The notes beneath the pieces are model-generated. The model was not told the origin of the DNA, made no database searches, and saw only the letters and a list, made by a program, of their open reading frames with translations. From CAWJPW01 sp963844845 (lineage in GTDB: Bacteria > Acidobacteriota > Thermoanaerobaculia > Thermoanaerobaculales > Sulfomarinibacteraceae), in assembly GCA_963844845.1 (NCBI GenBank), contig CAWJPW010000011.1:248001-312000 (forward strand): a stretch of 64,000 bases of DNA, in the 5' to 3' direction. This document shows positions 49,761 through 58,139 of this stretch, piece after piece. The first letter of the stretch is position 1, and every line of letters starts with the position of its first letter. The translations under genes were made by a program, and so were the position numbers.

Positions 49761-50828
49761 ATGGAAACGCTGGCGGAGGAGCTCCTCCATGCCGCGCTCA
49801 TCACCGCTTTCGTGTGGGTCATGATGGCGGTGATTGAGCTGATCACCGTCGCCTCACGGGGGCATCTCGACCACGCGATCCGCGGCCGCGTCGTCTCCCA
49901 GTACCTCCTTGCTGCCTTCCTCGGCGCCACCCCGGGCTGTGCCGGCGCCTACCTGGCGGTCACCATGTACTCCCAGGGCGCCCTCACCTTCGGCGCCATG
50001 ACGACCGCCCTCCTTGCCACCACCGGGGACGAGGCTTTCCTCATGCTTGCCCTCTTTCCTGGGCGGGCGCTGCTGCTGTTTGCCGGGCTCGCCGGGCTCG
50101 GCATCCTCGCCGGCGTGGCCGTGGACGGCGCCGTACCACGCTGGTACCGCCCACGCGGCAACCAGTGCAGCCTCGCCGAGCTCCACGCCGAGGACCTCGC
50201 CGCCGACGGCGACCACCCCTGGTGGCCCCCAAGAATCTGGCTGCGTCCCCTCTGGCCGCGCCTCCCGCTCGTCCTGGTGCTCGGTGCCCTCGCCGCCGGG
50301 CTCGCCGGAGGCGCACTCGGCCATCATGCGAGCTCCCACCACGCCGGCGGCATCGGCATGGCCAGCATCGGGGTCGAGACCGGCGTCTTCCTGGCCGTGA
50401 TGATCGTGGGGCTGGTTCTCGTGCTGCTGGCGCCGCCACACCAGCTACGCGAGCACCTCTGGCATCACCTCACCCTCCACCACATGCCGCGCATCTTTGG
50501 CTGGGTGGCGGGTACCCTGCTGGCGGTTGCCCTGCTCACCCGCCTCGGCAACCTCGAGACCCTGGTGGCCGGAAGGGGCGTTTTGCTGGTGTTGGGCGCC
50601 GCCCTGCTGGGCCTGATCCCCCAGTCGGGACCGCACGTGATCGTCGTGACCCTGTTCGCCTCCGGCGAGGTCCCTCTCTCGGTGCTCGTCGCCAACTCCA
50701 TCGTCCAGGAGGGCCACGGGCTTCTCCCCCTGCTCGGCCTCTCGACCAGCGACGCGGTCGTCGTCAAGGCGTTCAAGCTGACGATCGGGCTCGCCGTGGG
50801 CGCAGGGTTGATGGCGTTAGGCCACTGA
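49761..50828 (+). CDS. Putative 10-TM manganese/heavy-metal exporter (DUF2899/ArsP_2-like)
   Basis: A 355-residue membrane protein with about ten helices. The A-A-F-L-G-A-T-P-G-C-A-G-A-Y-L and A-L-L-A-T-T-G-D-E-A-F-L-M-L-A-L-F-P segments in the first half, and L-I-P-Q-S-G-P-H-V-I-V-V and S-I-V-Q-E-G-H-G-L-L-P-L in the second, form the inverted-repeat pattern of the putative manganese exporter family PF11449 (recalled, not searched). A His/Asp-rich central loop (H-H-A-S-S-H-H-A-G-G) could bind metal. Substrate is not established. The ATG at 49761 has no strong RBS but is the only fit. Confidence 0.8.
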   Translation: METLAEELLHAALITAFVWVMMAVIELITVASRGHLDHAIRGRVVSQYLLAAFLGATPGCAGAYLAVTMYSQGALTFGAMTTALLATTGDEAFLMLALFPGRALLLFAGLAGLGILAGVAVDGAVPRWYRPRGNQCSLAELHAEDLAADGDHPWWPPRIWLRPLWPRLPLVLVLGALAAGLAGGALGHHASSHHAGGIGMASIGVETGVFLAVMIVGLVLVLLAPPHQLREHLWHHLTLHHMPRIFGWVAGTLLAVALLTRLGNLETLVAGRGVLLVLGAALLGLIPQSGPHVIVVTLFASGEVPLSVLVANSIVQEGHGLLPLLGLSTSDAVVVKAFKLTIGLAVGAGLMALGH

Positions 50829-50850
50829 CACCCGTCCGCCTCCCATCGGC

Positions 50851-52971
50851 CTAGCGCTCCGCAGTCACCTCGCCCGTTTCCCGAAGATCCCTGGTGGCGA
50901 GAGGGGCGACGATGGCGAGGGCGTAACCCTGGGGCGCCATCCGGATCGCATGGGGATCCACGGTGATCCGCCAGGCGCCGGCGCTGGCCTCGGGCAGGCG
51001 CACCACCTCCACCGTGTTGAGGCGGTCCGCGGTCCCACCCGCCACCGAGCGGCCGGCCGTGAAGGCATTGCCGAGGAACGTCCCGTCCGGCCCCTGCACC
51101 CTCAGGTCGAGGTCGTTGACCAGCGTCGTCTCCGCAGCCGATGACGCCGGGTAGTCGGCCCACACCAGGACGACCTTCAGCGGCCCCGGCCGCGGCATGA
51201 CGAGCCAGAGATCCTCCGGCTCGTCAACCCCGCCGGCGAAGATCGCGGCGACGTCGCGCACCACCAGACGGTGATCGCTGGCCGGAAATGCCAGCGCGCG
51301 ATCGAGCCGCACCAGGCCCCAGCCCTGGTCCCGGGATGGCACCGGCTCGACGGCGTTGCAGCCCAGCTCGGACAGGTCCACCGCCGAGGCGATGAGCACC
51401 GCCTTCAGGAGGGCCGCCGAAGGGGTCCGCGCAGCCGCCGGGTCGGCCACCCCCGAGGGATAGAAGCCGTCGGTGAAGTACTGCCGTACCAACGCGGCGA
51501 GGCCGGCGGCCGTGGGGCAGGCCATGGATGTACCGCTCAGTGCCAGCGTCCCACAGTTGTCGGTGGTGACGTCGAAGTCGTCACGGGCGGACATGACATC
51601 GGTACCGGGCGCCACCACATCGGGCTTGACGCGCCCGTCCAGGGTCGGACCCCGCGACGAGAACGGGGCCACGCAGGGCGGATCGACATCACCGTGCAGG
51701 GTGGCGCCGACCGCGAGCACGTTCTTGCCGGTGGCCGGCGAGATCACGGAGCCGTCCCCGCGCCCTCCCCAGTTGCCGGCGGCGAACACCGGCAGCAGGT
51801 CGGGGTGCTCCCATACGAAGCGGTCGACGTCGGCAGTACGTTCCGTGTAGCGCCCGTACGGGCGAATCTCCTCCTCGTCGCCCCATGAGTTCGAGTGAAT
51901 CCGCGCTCCTTGGGCGTAGGCCTGCTCGAGAACCGGCCCCAGCGGTCGCACCGGGCAGCCGAGGCCGGGGAGATCGGCGCAGTCGTCGGACAGGAAGCCG
52001 CCGTCCTGGATCACCAGGCGGGCGGCAGGCGCCATCCCGTCCTCGCCGTCGTACACGCCGGGGACTCCGGCGTCGCCCGCCGCGCTACCGGCCACGTGCG
52101 TGCCGTGCCCGTAAGTGTCCCAGTCGCGCGGTCCCGGGTCGGGCCACTCCCGGTCCCAGTAGAAGTCCACCGCCAGCACCTTGCGCTGCGCCGTGTCGAC
52201 CTCGGTCCCGCTGTCGTCGGTTACCGGCGGGAGACCGTGCGCGTCGTCACGGAAGTAGCAGCTGTCAGCGTCGATTCCGGTGTCCATCATCCCGATCACC
52301 TGGCCTTGCCCGAGGAGGCCTTCAGCGAAGAGCGGCGTAATGCCCGGGCTTCCCGACTGGCAGAGCCAGGCCGAAGCTTCGTTGGTCAGACGCGCGCCGG
52401 GTTGGAGCTCCGCCCACACCAGACCGGGCAGGCGGGCGATGGCGGCGCGAACCCGATCGAGCCGATCCGCCGGTGCGCGGAAGCCGAGCTGCGGCGGCCG
52501 TCCGTCACCGGCCCGCCACTGCACCCGGGCCCCTGCCGCCGTCAACGCCATGCTCGCCCCGGCGAGGTACGCACGATCGCTCACCGCGACCACCACCGGC
52601 GCACCGCCGGGAAACCGCCCCCGCACGGTGGCGCCGTCGAGCTCCCGGAGCGACTGCCGCACCGCCTGCTCCGGTCCCCAGGAGAGGCTCGCCCGCACGC
52701 CAGGCAAACCTCCGACGCGAAGAGCGGTCGCCGCCACCAGCAGCGCGTCGTCGGGCAGGTAGGCGAGCACCCGGACGCCGCGCTGCCGCAGCGCCGCGGC
52801 CAGAGCGGAGGTGGTGCCGGGCGCCGCCACGAGAACACGCACCGGAGCTCCCGGCCGGGCCGGCACCCTGGGCTCGATCCCTCGGATCCGCAGCTCGGGA
52901 CCACCGCGAGCCGCGCCGAGGAGAACCAGCGCAAGACCCAGAAGGGCGACAGTTGAAGCGAGTCGTCGCAT
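50851..52971 (-). CDS. Secreted S8 subtilisin-family serine protease (KP-43-like)
   Basis: 706 residues from ATG 52971. A signal peptide is followed by a propeptide-like region to about 200. The triad is D230 (G-M-M-D-T-G-I-D), H289 (Y-G-H-G-T-H-V-A-G) and S482 (S-G-T-S-M-A-C-P-T), with oxyanion N400 (F-A-A-G-N-W-G). The C-terminal domain (about 560-690) is a beta-sandwich with L-K-V-V-L-V-W-A-D-Y-P and L-V-N-D-L-D-L, as in KP-43-type subtilases. Cys residues near S-C-Y-F, D-C-A-D-L and L-G-C-P may form disulfides. It is the second large subtilase in the window and resembles the first (9706-12585) only in its catalytic core. It converges on the metal exporter-like gene. Confidence 0.9.
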   Translation of the reverse strand: MRRLASTVALLGLALVLLGAARGGPELRIRGIEPRVPARPGAPVRVLVAAPGTTSALAAALRQRGVRVLAYLPDDALLVAATALRVGGLPGVRASLSWGPEQAVRQSLRELDGATVRGRFPGGAPVVVAVSDRAYLAGASMALTAAGARVQWRAGDGRPPQLGFRAPADRLDRVRAAIARLPGLVWAELQPGARLTNEASAWLCQSGSPGITPLFAEGLLGQGQVIGMMDTGIDADSCYFRDDAHGLPPVTDDSGTEVDTAQRKVLAVDFYWDREWPDPGPRDWDTYGHGTHVAGSAAGDAGVPGVYDGEDGMAPAARLVIQDGGFLSDDCADLPGLGCPVRPLGPVLEQAYAQGARIHSNSWGDEEEIRPYGRYTERTADVDRFVWEHPDLLPVFAAGNWGGRGDGSVISPATGKNVLAVGATLHGDVDPPCVAPFSSRGPTLDGRVKPDVVAPGTDVMSARDDFDVTTDNCGTLALSGTSMACPTAAGLAALVRQYFTDGFYPSGVADPAAARTPSAALLKAVLIASAVDLSELGCNAVEPVPSRDQGWGLVRLDRALAFPASDHRLVVRDVAAIFAGGVDEPEDLWLVMPRPGPLKVVLVWADYPASSAAETTLVNDLDLRVQGPDGTFLGNAFTAGRSVAGGTADRLNTVEVVRLPEASAGAWRITVDPHAIRMAPQGYALAIVAPLATRDLRETGEVTAER

Positions 52972-53031
52972 CGTGTCAGATTAGCAGCAACGACACCGCC
53001 GCGGCGGAGCAAAGCTGTAGAATACTGAGCC

Positions 53032-54474
53032 ATGGCGAACCCCGATCACCTCGCTCACCTCCAGGCCGGCGACTGGAACGCATGGCGGACGGCCAACCCC
53101 CACCTGGTGCCCGACCTCGTCGAGGCCGATCTCTCGCACCGTGACCTCGAGGGTCTCGACCTCAGCAAGGCCCACCTGCGCGGTGCCAACCTCGCCGGAG
53201 CACGGCTCAAGGGCACCAATATGGCGCGCGCCAGCATGGAGGGCGCCGAGCTCGCCGGGGCCGTTCTCATCGACGCGGTTCTCGAGTTCGTAAGGCTCGA
53301 CTTCCTCGACCTCTCGGGTCAGGACCTCAGCGGCGCCTCGTTACGGGGGTCGGGCTTTCGCGGCACCAACCTCTCGGGCGCCGTGCTCCGCGGCACCAAC
53401 CTCGAGCAGGCCCAGCTCGAAAGCGCACTGCTTGAAGGCGCCGACCTGAGCGAGGCCAACCTCGCCGGCGCCCAGCTGCGCGGCGCTCGCCTCGACGGCG
53501 CCGTGCTGCGCGGCGCCCACGCCGCCGGTGCCAGCCTCGAGGCCTTGGAGCTCGGGGGCGCCGACATGTCGGGGATCGACCTCTCCCGCGCCCAGGCCGA
53601 CAACGCCCAGATGTCCGGGGCCGACCTCACCGGCGCCAACCTCACCGGCGCCTTCCTGCGCGGCGCCAATCTCCACAGCGCCAACCTCCACGGCGCCAAC
53701 CTCACCGACGCCCAATGCGAGGGGGCGAGCCTGAGCTCCAGCACCCTCGATGAAGCCCGCCTGGTGCGCACCAACCTCTCCCGAGCGGATCTCCGCGGTG
53801 CCTCCCTGCTCCACGCCCGGCTCGAGGGGTGCGTGCTCACCAGCGCCCAGCTCGCCGAGCTGGACTTCCGCTCGCCCGTCCTCGGGCGCCTCTCCTTTGC
53901 CGGCGCCGACCTGCGCAAGACCGTCTTTACCCGCTGCGAGCTGCGCAACGCCGACTTTCGCAAGGCCAACCTCGAGGACGCCGACCTGCAGCACGCCAAC
54001 CTCGAGGGCGCAAACTTCAACGGCGCGCGCTTGGCCGGCGCAACTCTGCGCCACGCCAATCTGCGCCACGCCGAGTTGGACGACGTGGAGGCCACGGGAA
54101 CGGATCTCTCGGGCACTGCTCTGGTCCTGAGCCGCGCCGACGGCGCCAACCTGCTGGGAGCCGACCTGCGCTTCGCCGACGCCGTGGGAGTCGACCTCAC
54201 CGGCGCGAACCTACGCTGGAGTGACATGCGTAACGCCGATCTCACCAAGGCGAACCTCACGAGAACCCGCCTCTGGGGAGCCCGCGTGCACAAGACCAAG
54301 CTCCCGCCCAACATGTCGCACTGGCGCCTGATCCTCAGCTTCTCGCAGCTGTTCCGTTCGCTGCAGCAGAAGAATGAGCAGGCCCGCCACTCCCGTGAGC
54401 GGAAACGTGTACGCGACGTGGCCGAGCTGGTCCGCAAACGCGACCAGGAAGCGACGCGCCGGCGGTCGCGGTGA
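53032..54474 (+). CDS. Long pentapeptide-repeat protein
   Basis: A 480-residue protein. From about residue 35 to 420 nearly every fifth residue fits A-(D/N)-L-x-x: L-S-H-R-D-L-E-G-L-D-L-S-K-A-H-L-R-G, then many A-N-L, A-D-L, A-Q-L and A-R-L repeats. Such tracts fold into a right-handed quadrilateral beta-helix. Some members mimic DNA and bind gyrase, but most are of unknown function. The C-terminal 45 residues are very basic and helical (Q-Q-K-N-E-Q-A-R-H-S-R-E-R-K-R-V), and could bind nucleic acid or a partner. No signal peptide. Its TGA overlaps the GTG of the outer-membrane protein gene (GTGA), an intriguing coupling. Confidence 0.92.
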   Translation: MANPDHLAHLQAGDWNAWRTANPHLVPDLVEADLSHRDLEGLDLSKAHLRGANLAGARLKGTNMARASMEGAELAGAVLIDAVLEFVRLDFLDLSGQDLSGASLRGSGFRGTNLSGAVLRGTNLEQAQLESALLEGADLSEANLAGAQLRGARLDGAVLRGAHAAGASLEALELGGADMSGIDLSRAQADNAQMSGADLTGANLTGAFLRGANLHSANLHGANLTDAQCEGASLSSSTLDEARLVRTNLSRADLRGASLLHARLEGCVLTSAQLAELDFRSPVLGRLSFAGADLRKTVFTRCELRNADFRKANLEDADLQHANLEGANFNGARLAGATLRHANLRHAELDDVEATGTDLSGTALVLSRADGANLLGADLRFADAVGVDLTGANLRWSDMRNADLTKANLTRTRLWGARVHKTKLPPNMSHWRLILSFSQLFRSLQQKNEQARHSRERKRVRDVAELVRKRDQEATRRRSR

Positions 54475-56111
54475 CGGTGCAGACACGCCGAGAGCCCCCA
54501 CGCCGCACGTTCCACCTCCGCGTGCTTGCTGCGCTCTTCATCGCGTTCACACTCGTTGCCAGCATCGAGGCCGCCCCTGCGGGCACGGTGGAGGCCGACC
54601 TCAGCGACCTCGACGGCCTGCCCATCGTCCACGTCGAGGTGATCCGTCACAACATGTTCGACACTGACCAGCCCGAGACCTCGGCCTGGCCCTACCGCGC
54701 CGCCAACGCGGTGCACATGGTGACGCGGGAGAGCTTCATCCGCGACGCCCTCCTGTTCACCGAGGGGGACCCCTTCTCGGCCGCGCGTGCCGCCGAGAGC
54801 GCTCGCATCCTGCGCTCCCTGGGCTTCATGAACCCGGTCACGATCACCGCCCACCGGGTCGAGGGCGGGGTCGAGGTGGTGGTGGAGACCCGCGACCTCT
54901 GGACCCTCGAGGTCGGCGGGCAGTTCGGCATCTTCGGAGGCCGCTCGGAGACCGGCTTCGCCTTCACCGAGAAGAACTTCCTCGGCTGGGGGCGCGAGGT
55001 CAGCATCGAGTACGAGTCCAATAACGAGCGGCGTTCGTGGCGCTACACCTACTTCGACCCCCTCTTCCTGGGCACCCGCTGGCGGCTGCGGCTCGATCAC
55101 CAGGATCTCTCGGACGGGTTCCGCGACCGCGTCCACCTCGAGTACCCCTTCTACTCCCTCGAGACCAGGTACAACTGGGGGGCCGAGTGGCGCCACGACC
55201 GTCTCTTCGACCACCTCTACTCCAACTCCGACACTGTCGTGAAGGGCATCCACCGCCTTTCCTCCTGGCGCGTCTGGGGCGGGCTGAAGATCCCGGGCGG
55301 CGGCGACATCGTGCGCCGGGCGACGGTGGGCTGGGAGCACCGTGAGGAGCGTTTCGAAGATTGGCACTGGGTTGACACGGGAGCGAGCTACCCCGCGCCG
55401 GCTGACCAACATGTCGAGGGCATCCGCATCGGCTACCAGCAGGTTGCCGACCGCTACGTGGTTCTCCAGGGCTTCCGCGCCTGGACGGTGCAGGAGGACG
55501 TGGCCCTGGGACCCAACTTCAACGTCGGCGTGACCACGTCGCTCCCGGCCTTCGGCGCCGACGAACGCCGCCACCTCTTCGACGGCACCTTCTCGATGGC
55601 GGTGCGCGACGGCAGCAACCTGCTGCTCGGGAAGGCCTGGACGTCGGGCAGAGTCGACGTGGAGGGAGCGCGCAACGTCGTTCTCGGTGTGCAGATCGCC
55701 GCGACCCAACTGGGTGACCACGGGTGGCAGGGCCGTTTGATGGTGGAGGACAGTCACCACCTCGACCTCAACCGCCAGCTCACCCTGGGGGCGGACGTGG
55801 GACTGCGCGGCTGGGACCCCGACACCTTCGACGGAACCGGTCGGGCAGTGGCCAATCTGCAGTACCGCACCCTGTTCAAGCGCGACATCTGGCACTTCTT
55901 TTCTCTGGGCATCGTGGGTTTCGTGGACTCGGGCTACACGTGGGGAGCACGGGTGGGCCGCGCGACCGCCCGCGTGCGTGCGGATGCCGGCATCGGCCTG
56001 CTCGCGGACATGACCCACCTGGGCCTGGCCCAGCTGGTCCGCCTCGACGTCGCCATGCCCGATGACGGCTCGGGCTACGTCATCACCCTCACGTCGAGCG
56101 CCCTCTTCTAG
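54471..56111 (+). CDS. BamA/TamA-like outer-membrane beta-barrel protein
   Basis: 546 residues from GTG 54471. Signal peptide to about residue 38, then one POTRA-like domain (V-H-V-E-V-I-R...F-I-R-D-A-L-L-F-T-E-G-D-P-F, S-A-R-I-L-R-S-L-G-F-M-N-P-V-T-I, V-E-V-V-V-E-T-R-D-L-W-T-L) of about 90 residues. The rest is beta-barrel: alternating strands such as T-G-F-A-F-T-E-K-N-F-L-G-W-G and G-L-R-G-W-D-P-D-T-F-D-G-T-G-R-A-V, with R-G-W-D matching the conserved lid-lock R-G-x-x motif of the BamA superfamily. The chain ends in Phe, the normal C-terminal barrel signal. One POTRA is fewer than BamA has, so it is a specialised relative. Confidence 0.85.
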   Translation: MTVQTRREPPRRTFHLRVLAALFIAFTLVASIEAAPAGTVEADLSDLDGLPIVHVEVIRHNMFDTDQPETSAWPYRAANAVHMVTRESFIRDALLFTEGDPFSAARAAESARILRSLGFMNPVTITAHRVEGGVEVVVETRDLWTLEVGGQFGIFGGRSETGFAFTEKNFLGWGREVSIEYESNNERRSWRYTYFDPLFLGTRWRLRLDHQDLSDGFRDRVHLEYPFYSLETRYNWGAEWRHDRLFDHLYSNSDTVVKGIHRLSSWRVWGGLKIPGGGDIVRRATVGWEHREERFEDWHWVDTGASYPAPADQHVEGIRIGYQQVADRYVVLQGFRAWTVQEDVALGPNFNVGVTTSLPAFGADERRHLFDGTFSMAVRDGSNLLLGKAWTSGRVDVEGARNVVLGVQIAATQLGDHGWQGRLMVEDSHHLDLNRQLTLGADVGLRGWDPDTFDGTGRAVANLQYRTLFKRDIWHFFSLGIVGFVDSGYTWGARVGRATARVRADAGIGLLADMTHLGLAQLVRLDVAMPDDGSGYVITLTSSALF

Positions 56112-56134
56112 TTGCAGCTCCCCTGAAACCGCCG

Positions 56135-56250
56135 GGGCACGCCGGCCGCTTCGCGGCCTTTCGGCCACTCGGTCGGGCCCCGAGCGCACGCGAGCGTGCG
56201 CCGGGTCCCCTCCTCGCGTCCGGCCGTGGCTCCGCCACGGCGGCGTGCCC
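56135..56250. repeat. 116-base multi-hairpin palindrome after the barrel gene
   Basis: The outer 10 bases, gggcacgccg (56135-56144), are mirrored exactly at 56241-56250. Inside are three perfect hairpins: ggccgc (56144-56149) / 56153-56158, gcgcacg (56184-56190) / 56195-56201, and gccgtggc (56223-56230) / 56234-56241. The first is followed by TTT, 33 bases past the stop codon, so it can serve as the terminator of the pentapeptide/barrel operon. The nested layout would draw as a cloverleaf. Confidence 0.6.
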
Positions 56251-56420
56251 TGACGCCGTCACCGCCTCGGGTACGGTGGGCCGCTGCAACCGTGAACCGA
56301 CACCAATGTAGGCGCGCGACTTTCGCGCGCCACCCTTCGCGTTGCTGCGGAGTACCTCGTACAACTGAATCGCGCCCAATCAGCGGAGGAAGCCCACCAC
56401 CGCCCCAAAGCACACGCCCC

Positions 56421-56622
56421 CCGGCGGGCGTGCCGTCCTTGACGTCTTCCCTGGAGCGCACTCTCCCTTGCGGCGCGTTGGCGGGAAACGTCAAGGGGGG
56501 CAACCACGGCCCTTGGCATGCGGAGCAGTCGCCCCGAACAACCAAGCAGGCGACTCGGCGCAGGGCGCGAAGGGGGCTATGTTGCCGTCAGGCGGCTTCT
56601 GCCGTCGCCCCCTTCGCGAACG
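56421..56622 (-). repeat. Dispersed two-hairpin element, copy B (interrupted by the IS)
   Basis: In reverse complement it matches 4213-4428. Hairpin 2 pairs 56437-56451 with 56483-56496. Hairpin 1 pairs 56566-56577 with 56607-56618 (12 perfect bp) around a 29-base loop, the same loop size as copy A. The 5' end of the element (in its own sense) resumes beyond the IS at 58038-58050, where cgcgccgacgggcgg matches copy A at 4213-4227. Hence the IS lies inside the element. Confidence 0.75.
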
Positions 56623-58028
56623 GGTAGTGTCGCGAAAGTTCTGCAAAAACGAAGAGGGCCATGAGGCTCCGGTAGATTCGGGGATTGACGAGAAACCCGA
56701 GCCACAAGGAGGAGCGACATGGCCCGAAGCAAGCGTATAGCGGTAGAGGGTGACTGGAAAGCGCTATTGAGCGAGGACGAGGGATTTCGGGAGGTGATCC
56801 GGGTGTGTGTCCAGGCCGCGCTGGAGGGTGAGATGGACGAGGCCCTTGGGGCGGGCAAGTGGGAGCGGTCGGAGGGGCGGCAGGGGTACAGGTCGGGGTA
56901 CTACCCGAGGACGCTGGTGACGAGGGTGGGGAAGCTGGAGCTGAGGGTGCCGCAAGACCGGCACGGGCGGTTTTCGACCGAGGTGTTCGAGCGGTACCAG
57001 AGGTCGGAGAAGGCGCTGGTGTCGAGCCTGAGCGAGATGTACGTGCAGGGGGTGTCGACGCGCAAGGTGAAGGCGGTTACGGAGCAGCTGTGCGGACACG
57101 AGTTTTCGGCGTCGACGATCAGCCGGATCAACGCGAAGCTGGACGAGGAGCTTGAGAAGTTTGCCCGGCGCAAGCTGGAAGAGGCGTACCCGTACCTGAT
57201 CCTCGACGCGCGCTATGAGAAGGTGCGGCTGGACGGAGTGATCCGCTCGCGGGCGGTGCTGATCGCGATCGGCGTCAACTGGGAAGGGCGGCGGTGCGTG
57301 CTCGGCGTCGAGCTCGCGAACCGGGAGACACAGACGAGCTGGAAGGTGTTTCTCGAGGGCCTACGAGAGCGCGGGCTGGCGGGCGTGGAGTTTGTCGTCT
57401 CCGACGACCACGCGGGTCTGCGGCGGGCGGTGGTGGAGATGCTGCCCAAGGCGGCGTGGCAGCGCTGCTACGTCCATTTCCTCAGGAACGCGCTGGATCA
57501 CCTGCCGCGCAAGGCCGACGACGACTGTTTGAAGGAGCTGCGCTGGCTGTATGACCGGCGCTGTCTGGAGGAGGCGAAGCGCGATCTGGCGGCCTGGCTG
57601 TCGAAGTGGCAGGCGAGGTACCCGAAGCTGTGCGACTGGGTCGAGGAGCAGATCGAGGAGACGCTGACCTACTATCGGCTGCCGCACCAGCACCACAAGC
57701 ACATGAAGTCGACCAACATGCTCGAGCGGATCAACGAGGAGATCAAGCGGCGGACCCGGGTCATCCGGATCTTTCCCAACGAGGCGAGCTGCCTGCGCCT
57801 GGTCCGGGCGCTCACCGTAGAGACCCATGAGAATTGGATCGAGGCGACCCGCTACCTCAACATGGATCTCCTCAAGGAACACAAGAAGGAGGCGCTCAGG
57901 AAGCTCGACCCGGCGGCCTAAGCCAGCTGCGGATTTGTGGAAAGCTGGCTTCGCCACCTCTCCACAGCCTCCGCAGCTCCAACGACGACGGAGCCTCAGA
58001 CCTTTTTGCAGAACTTGACACACACAAC
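56623..58028 (+). mobile_element. Intact IS256-family insertion sequence
   Basis: 1,406 bases. The ends are imperfect inverted repeats: 56624-56649 against 58003-58028 agree at 20 of 26 positions and share gttctgcaaaaa, with tgaggctccg also repeated just inside. A 9-bp direct repeat, tcgcgaacg, flanks the element exactly (56614-56622 and 58029-58037) and is the target duplication expected for this family (8-9 bp). The transposase is full length with its catalytic triad intact. The insertion splits copy B of the dispersed two-hairpin element. Unbroken duplication and gene suggest a recent, possibly still active, insertion. Confidence 0.9.
56719..57921 (+). CDS. IS256-family DDE transposase
   Basis: A 400-residue transposase, normal length for the family, that carries out copy-out/paste-in transposition. 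AGGAGG ends 6 bases before the ATG. The DDE triad is D163 (L-I-L-D-A-R-Y-E-K-V-R), D229 (V-V-S-D-D-H-A-G-L) and E336 (S-T-N-M-L-E-R-I-N). The N-terminal part has L-E-L-R-V-P-Q-D-R-H-G and the zinc-like C-Y-V-H-F-L-R-N motif in the insertion domain, both usual. No frameshift or stop is present. Codon choice is more G-rich on the coding strand than in neighbouring genes, consistent with foreign origin. Confidence 0.96.
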   Translation: MARSKRIAVEGDWKALLSEDEGFREVIRVCVQAALEGEMDEALGAGKWERSEGRQGYRSGYYPRTLVTRVGKLELRVPQDRHGRFSTEVFERYQRSEKALVSSLSEMYVQGVSTRKVKAVTEQLCGHEFSASTISRINAKLDEELEKFARRKLEEAYPYLILDARYEKVRLDGVIRSRAVLIAIGVNWEGRRCVLGVELANRETQTSWKVFLEGLRERGLAGVEFVVSDDHAGLRRAVVEMLPKAAWQRCYVHFLRNALDHLPRKADDDCLKELRWLYDRRCLEEAKRDLAAWLSKWQARYPKLCDWVEEQIEETLTYYRLPHQHHKHMKSTNMLERINEEIKRRTRVIRIFPNEASCLRLVRALTVETHENWIEATRYLNMDLLKEHKKEALRKLDPAA

Positions 58029-58139
58029 TCGCGAACGCGCCGACGGGCGGCGGTATCCGAAGCACCCCCTGCCACCATTACCATGCCCTCCGCAGAACCC
58101 TCGGCCTCCGCCCGAACTCCGGTGCGGTGCGGACCTCCC
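58029..58139. other. Short gap right of the IS
   Basis: It begins with the second copy of the 9-bp target duplication (58029-58037) and the remaining end of the split dispersed element (about 58038-58050). Nothing else is recognised before the stop codon of the beta-propeller gene. Confidence 0.5.

Larger units (their letters stand above)
56112..56622. other. 511-base intergenic region left of the IS, rich in palindromes
   Basis: No gene is supported. In order it holds a likely terminator and multi-hairpin palindrome (56135-56250), a 9-bp stem hairpin (ggcgcgcga 56311-56319 / 56323-56331) and copy B of the dispersed two-hairpin element (56421 onward), which the IS interrupts at its right end. 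Confidence 0.65.

Noticed and set aside
53319..56189. A 956-codon minus-strand open frame
   Set aside because: It is the antisense of the pentapeptide-repeat and barrel genes. Its repeats mirror the biased codons of the pentapeptide gene and it has no domain of its own.
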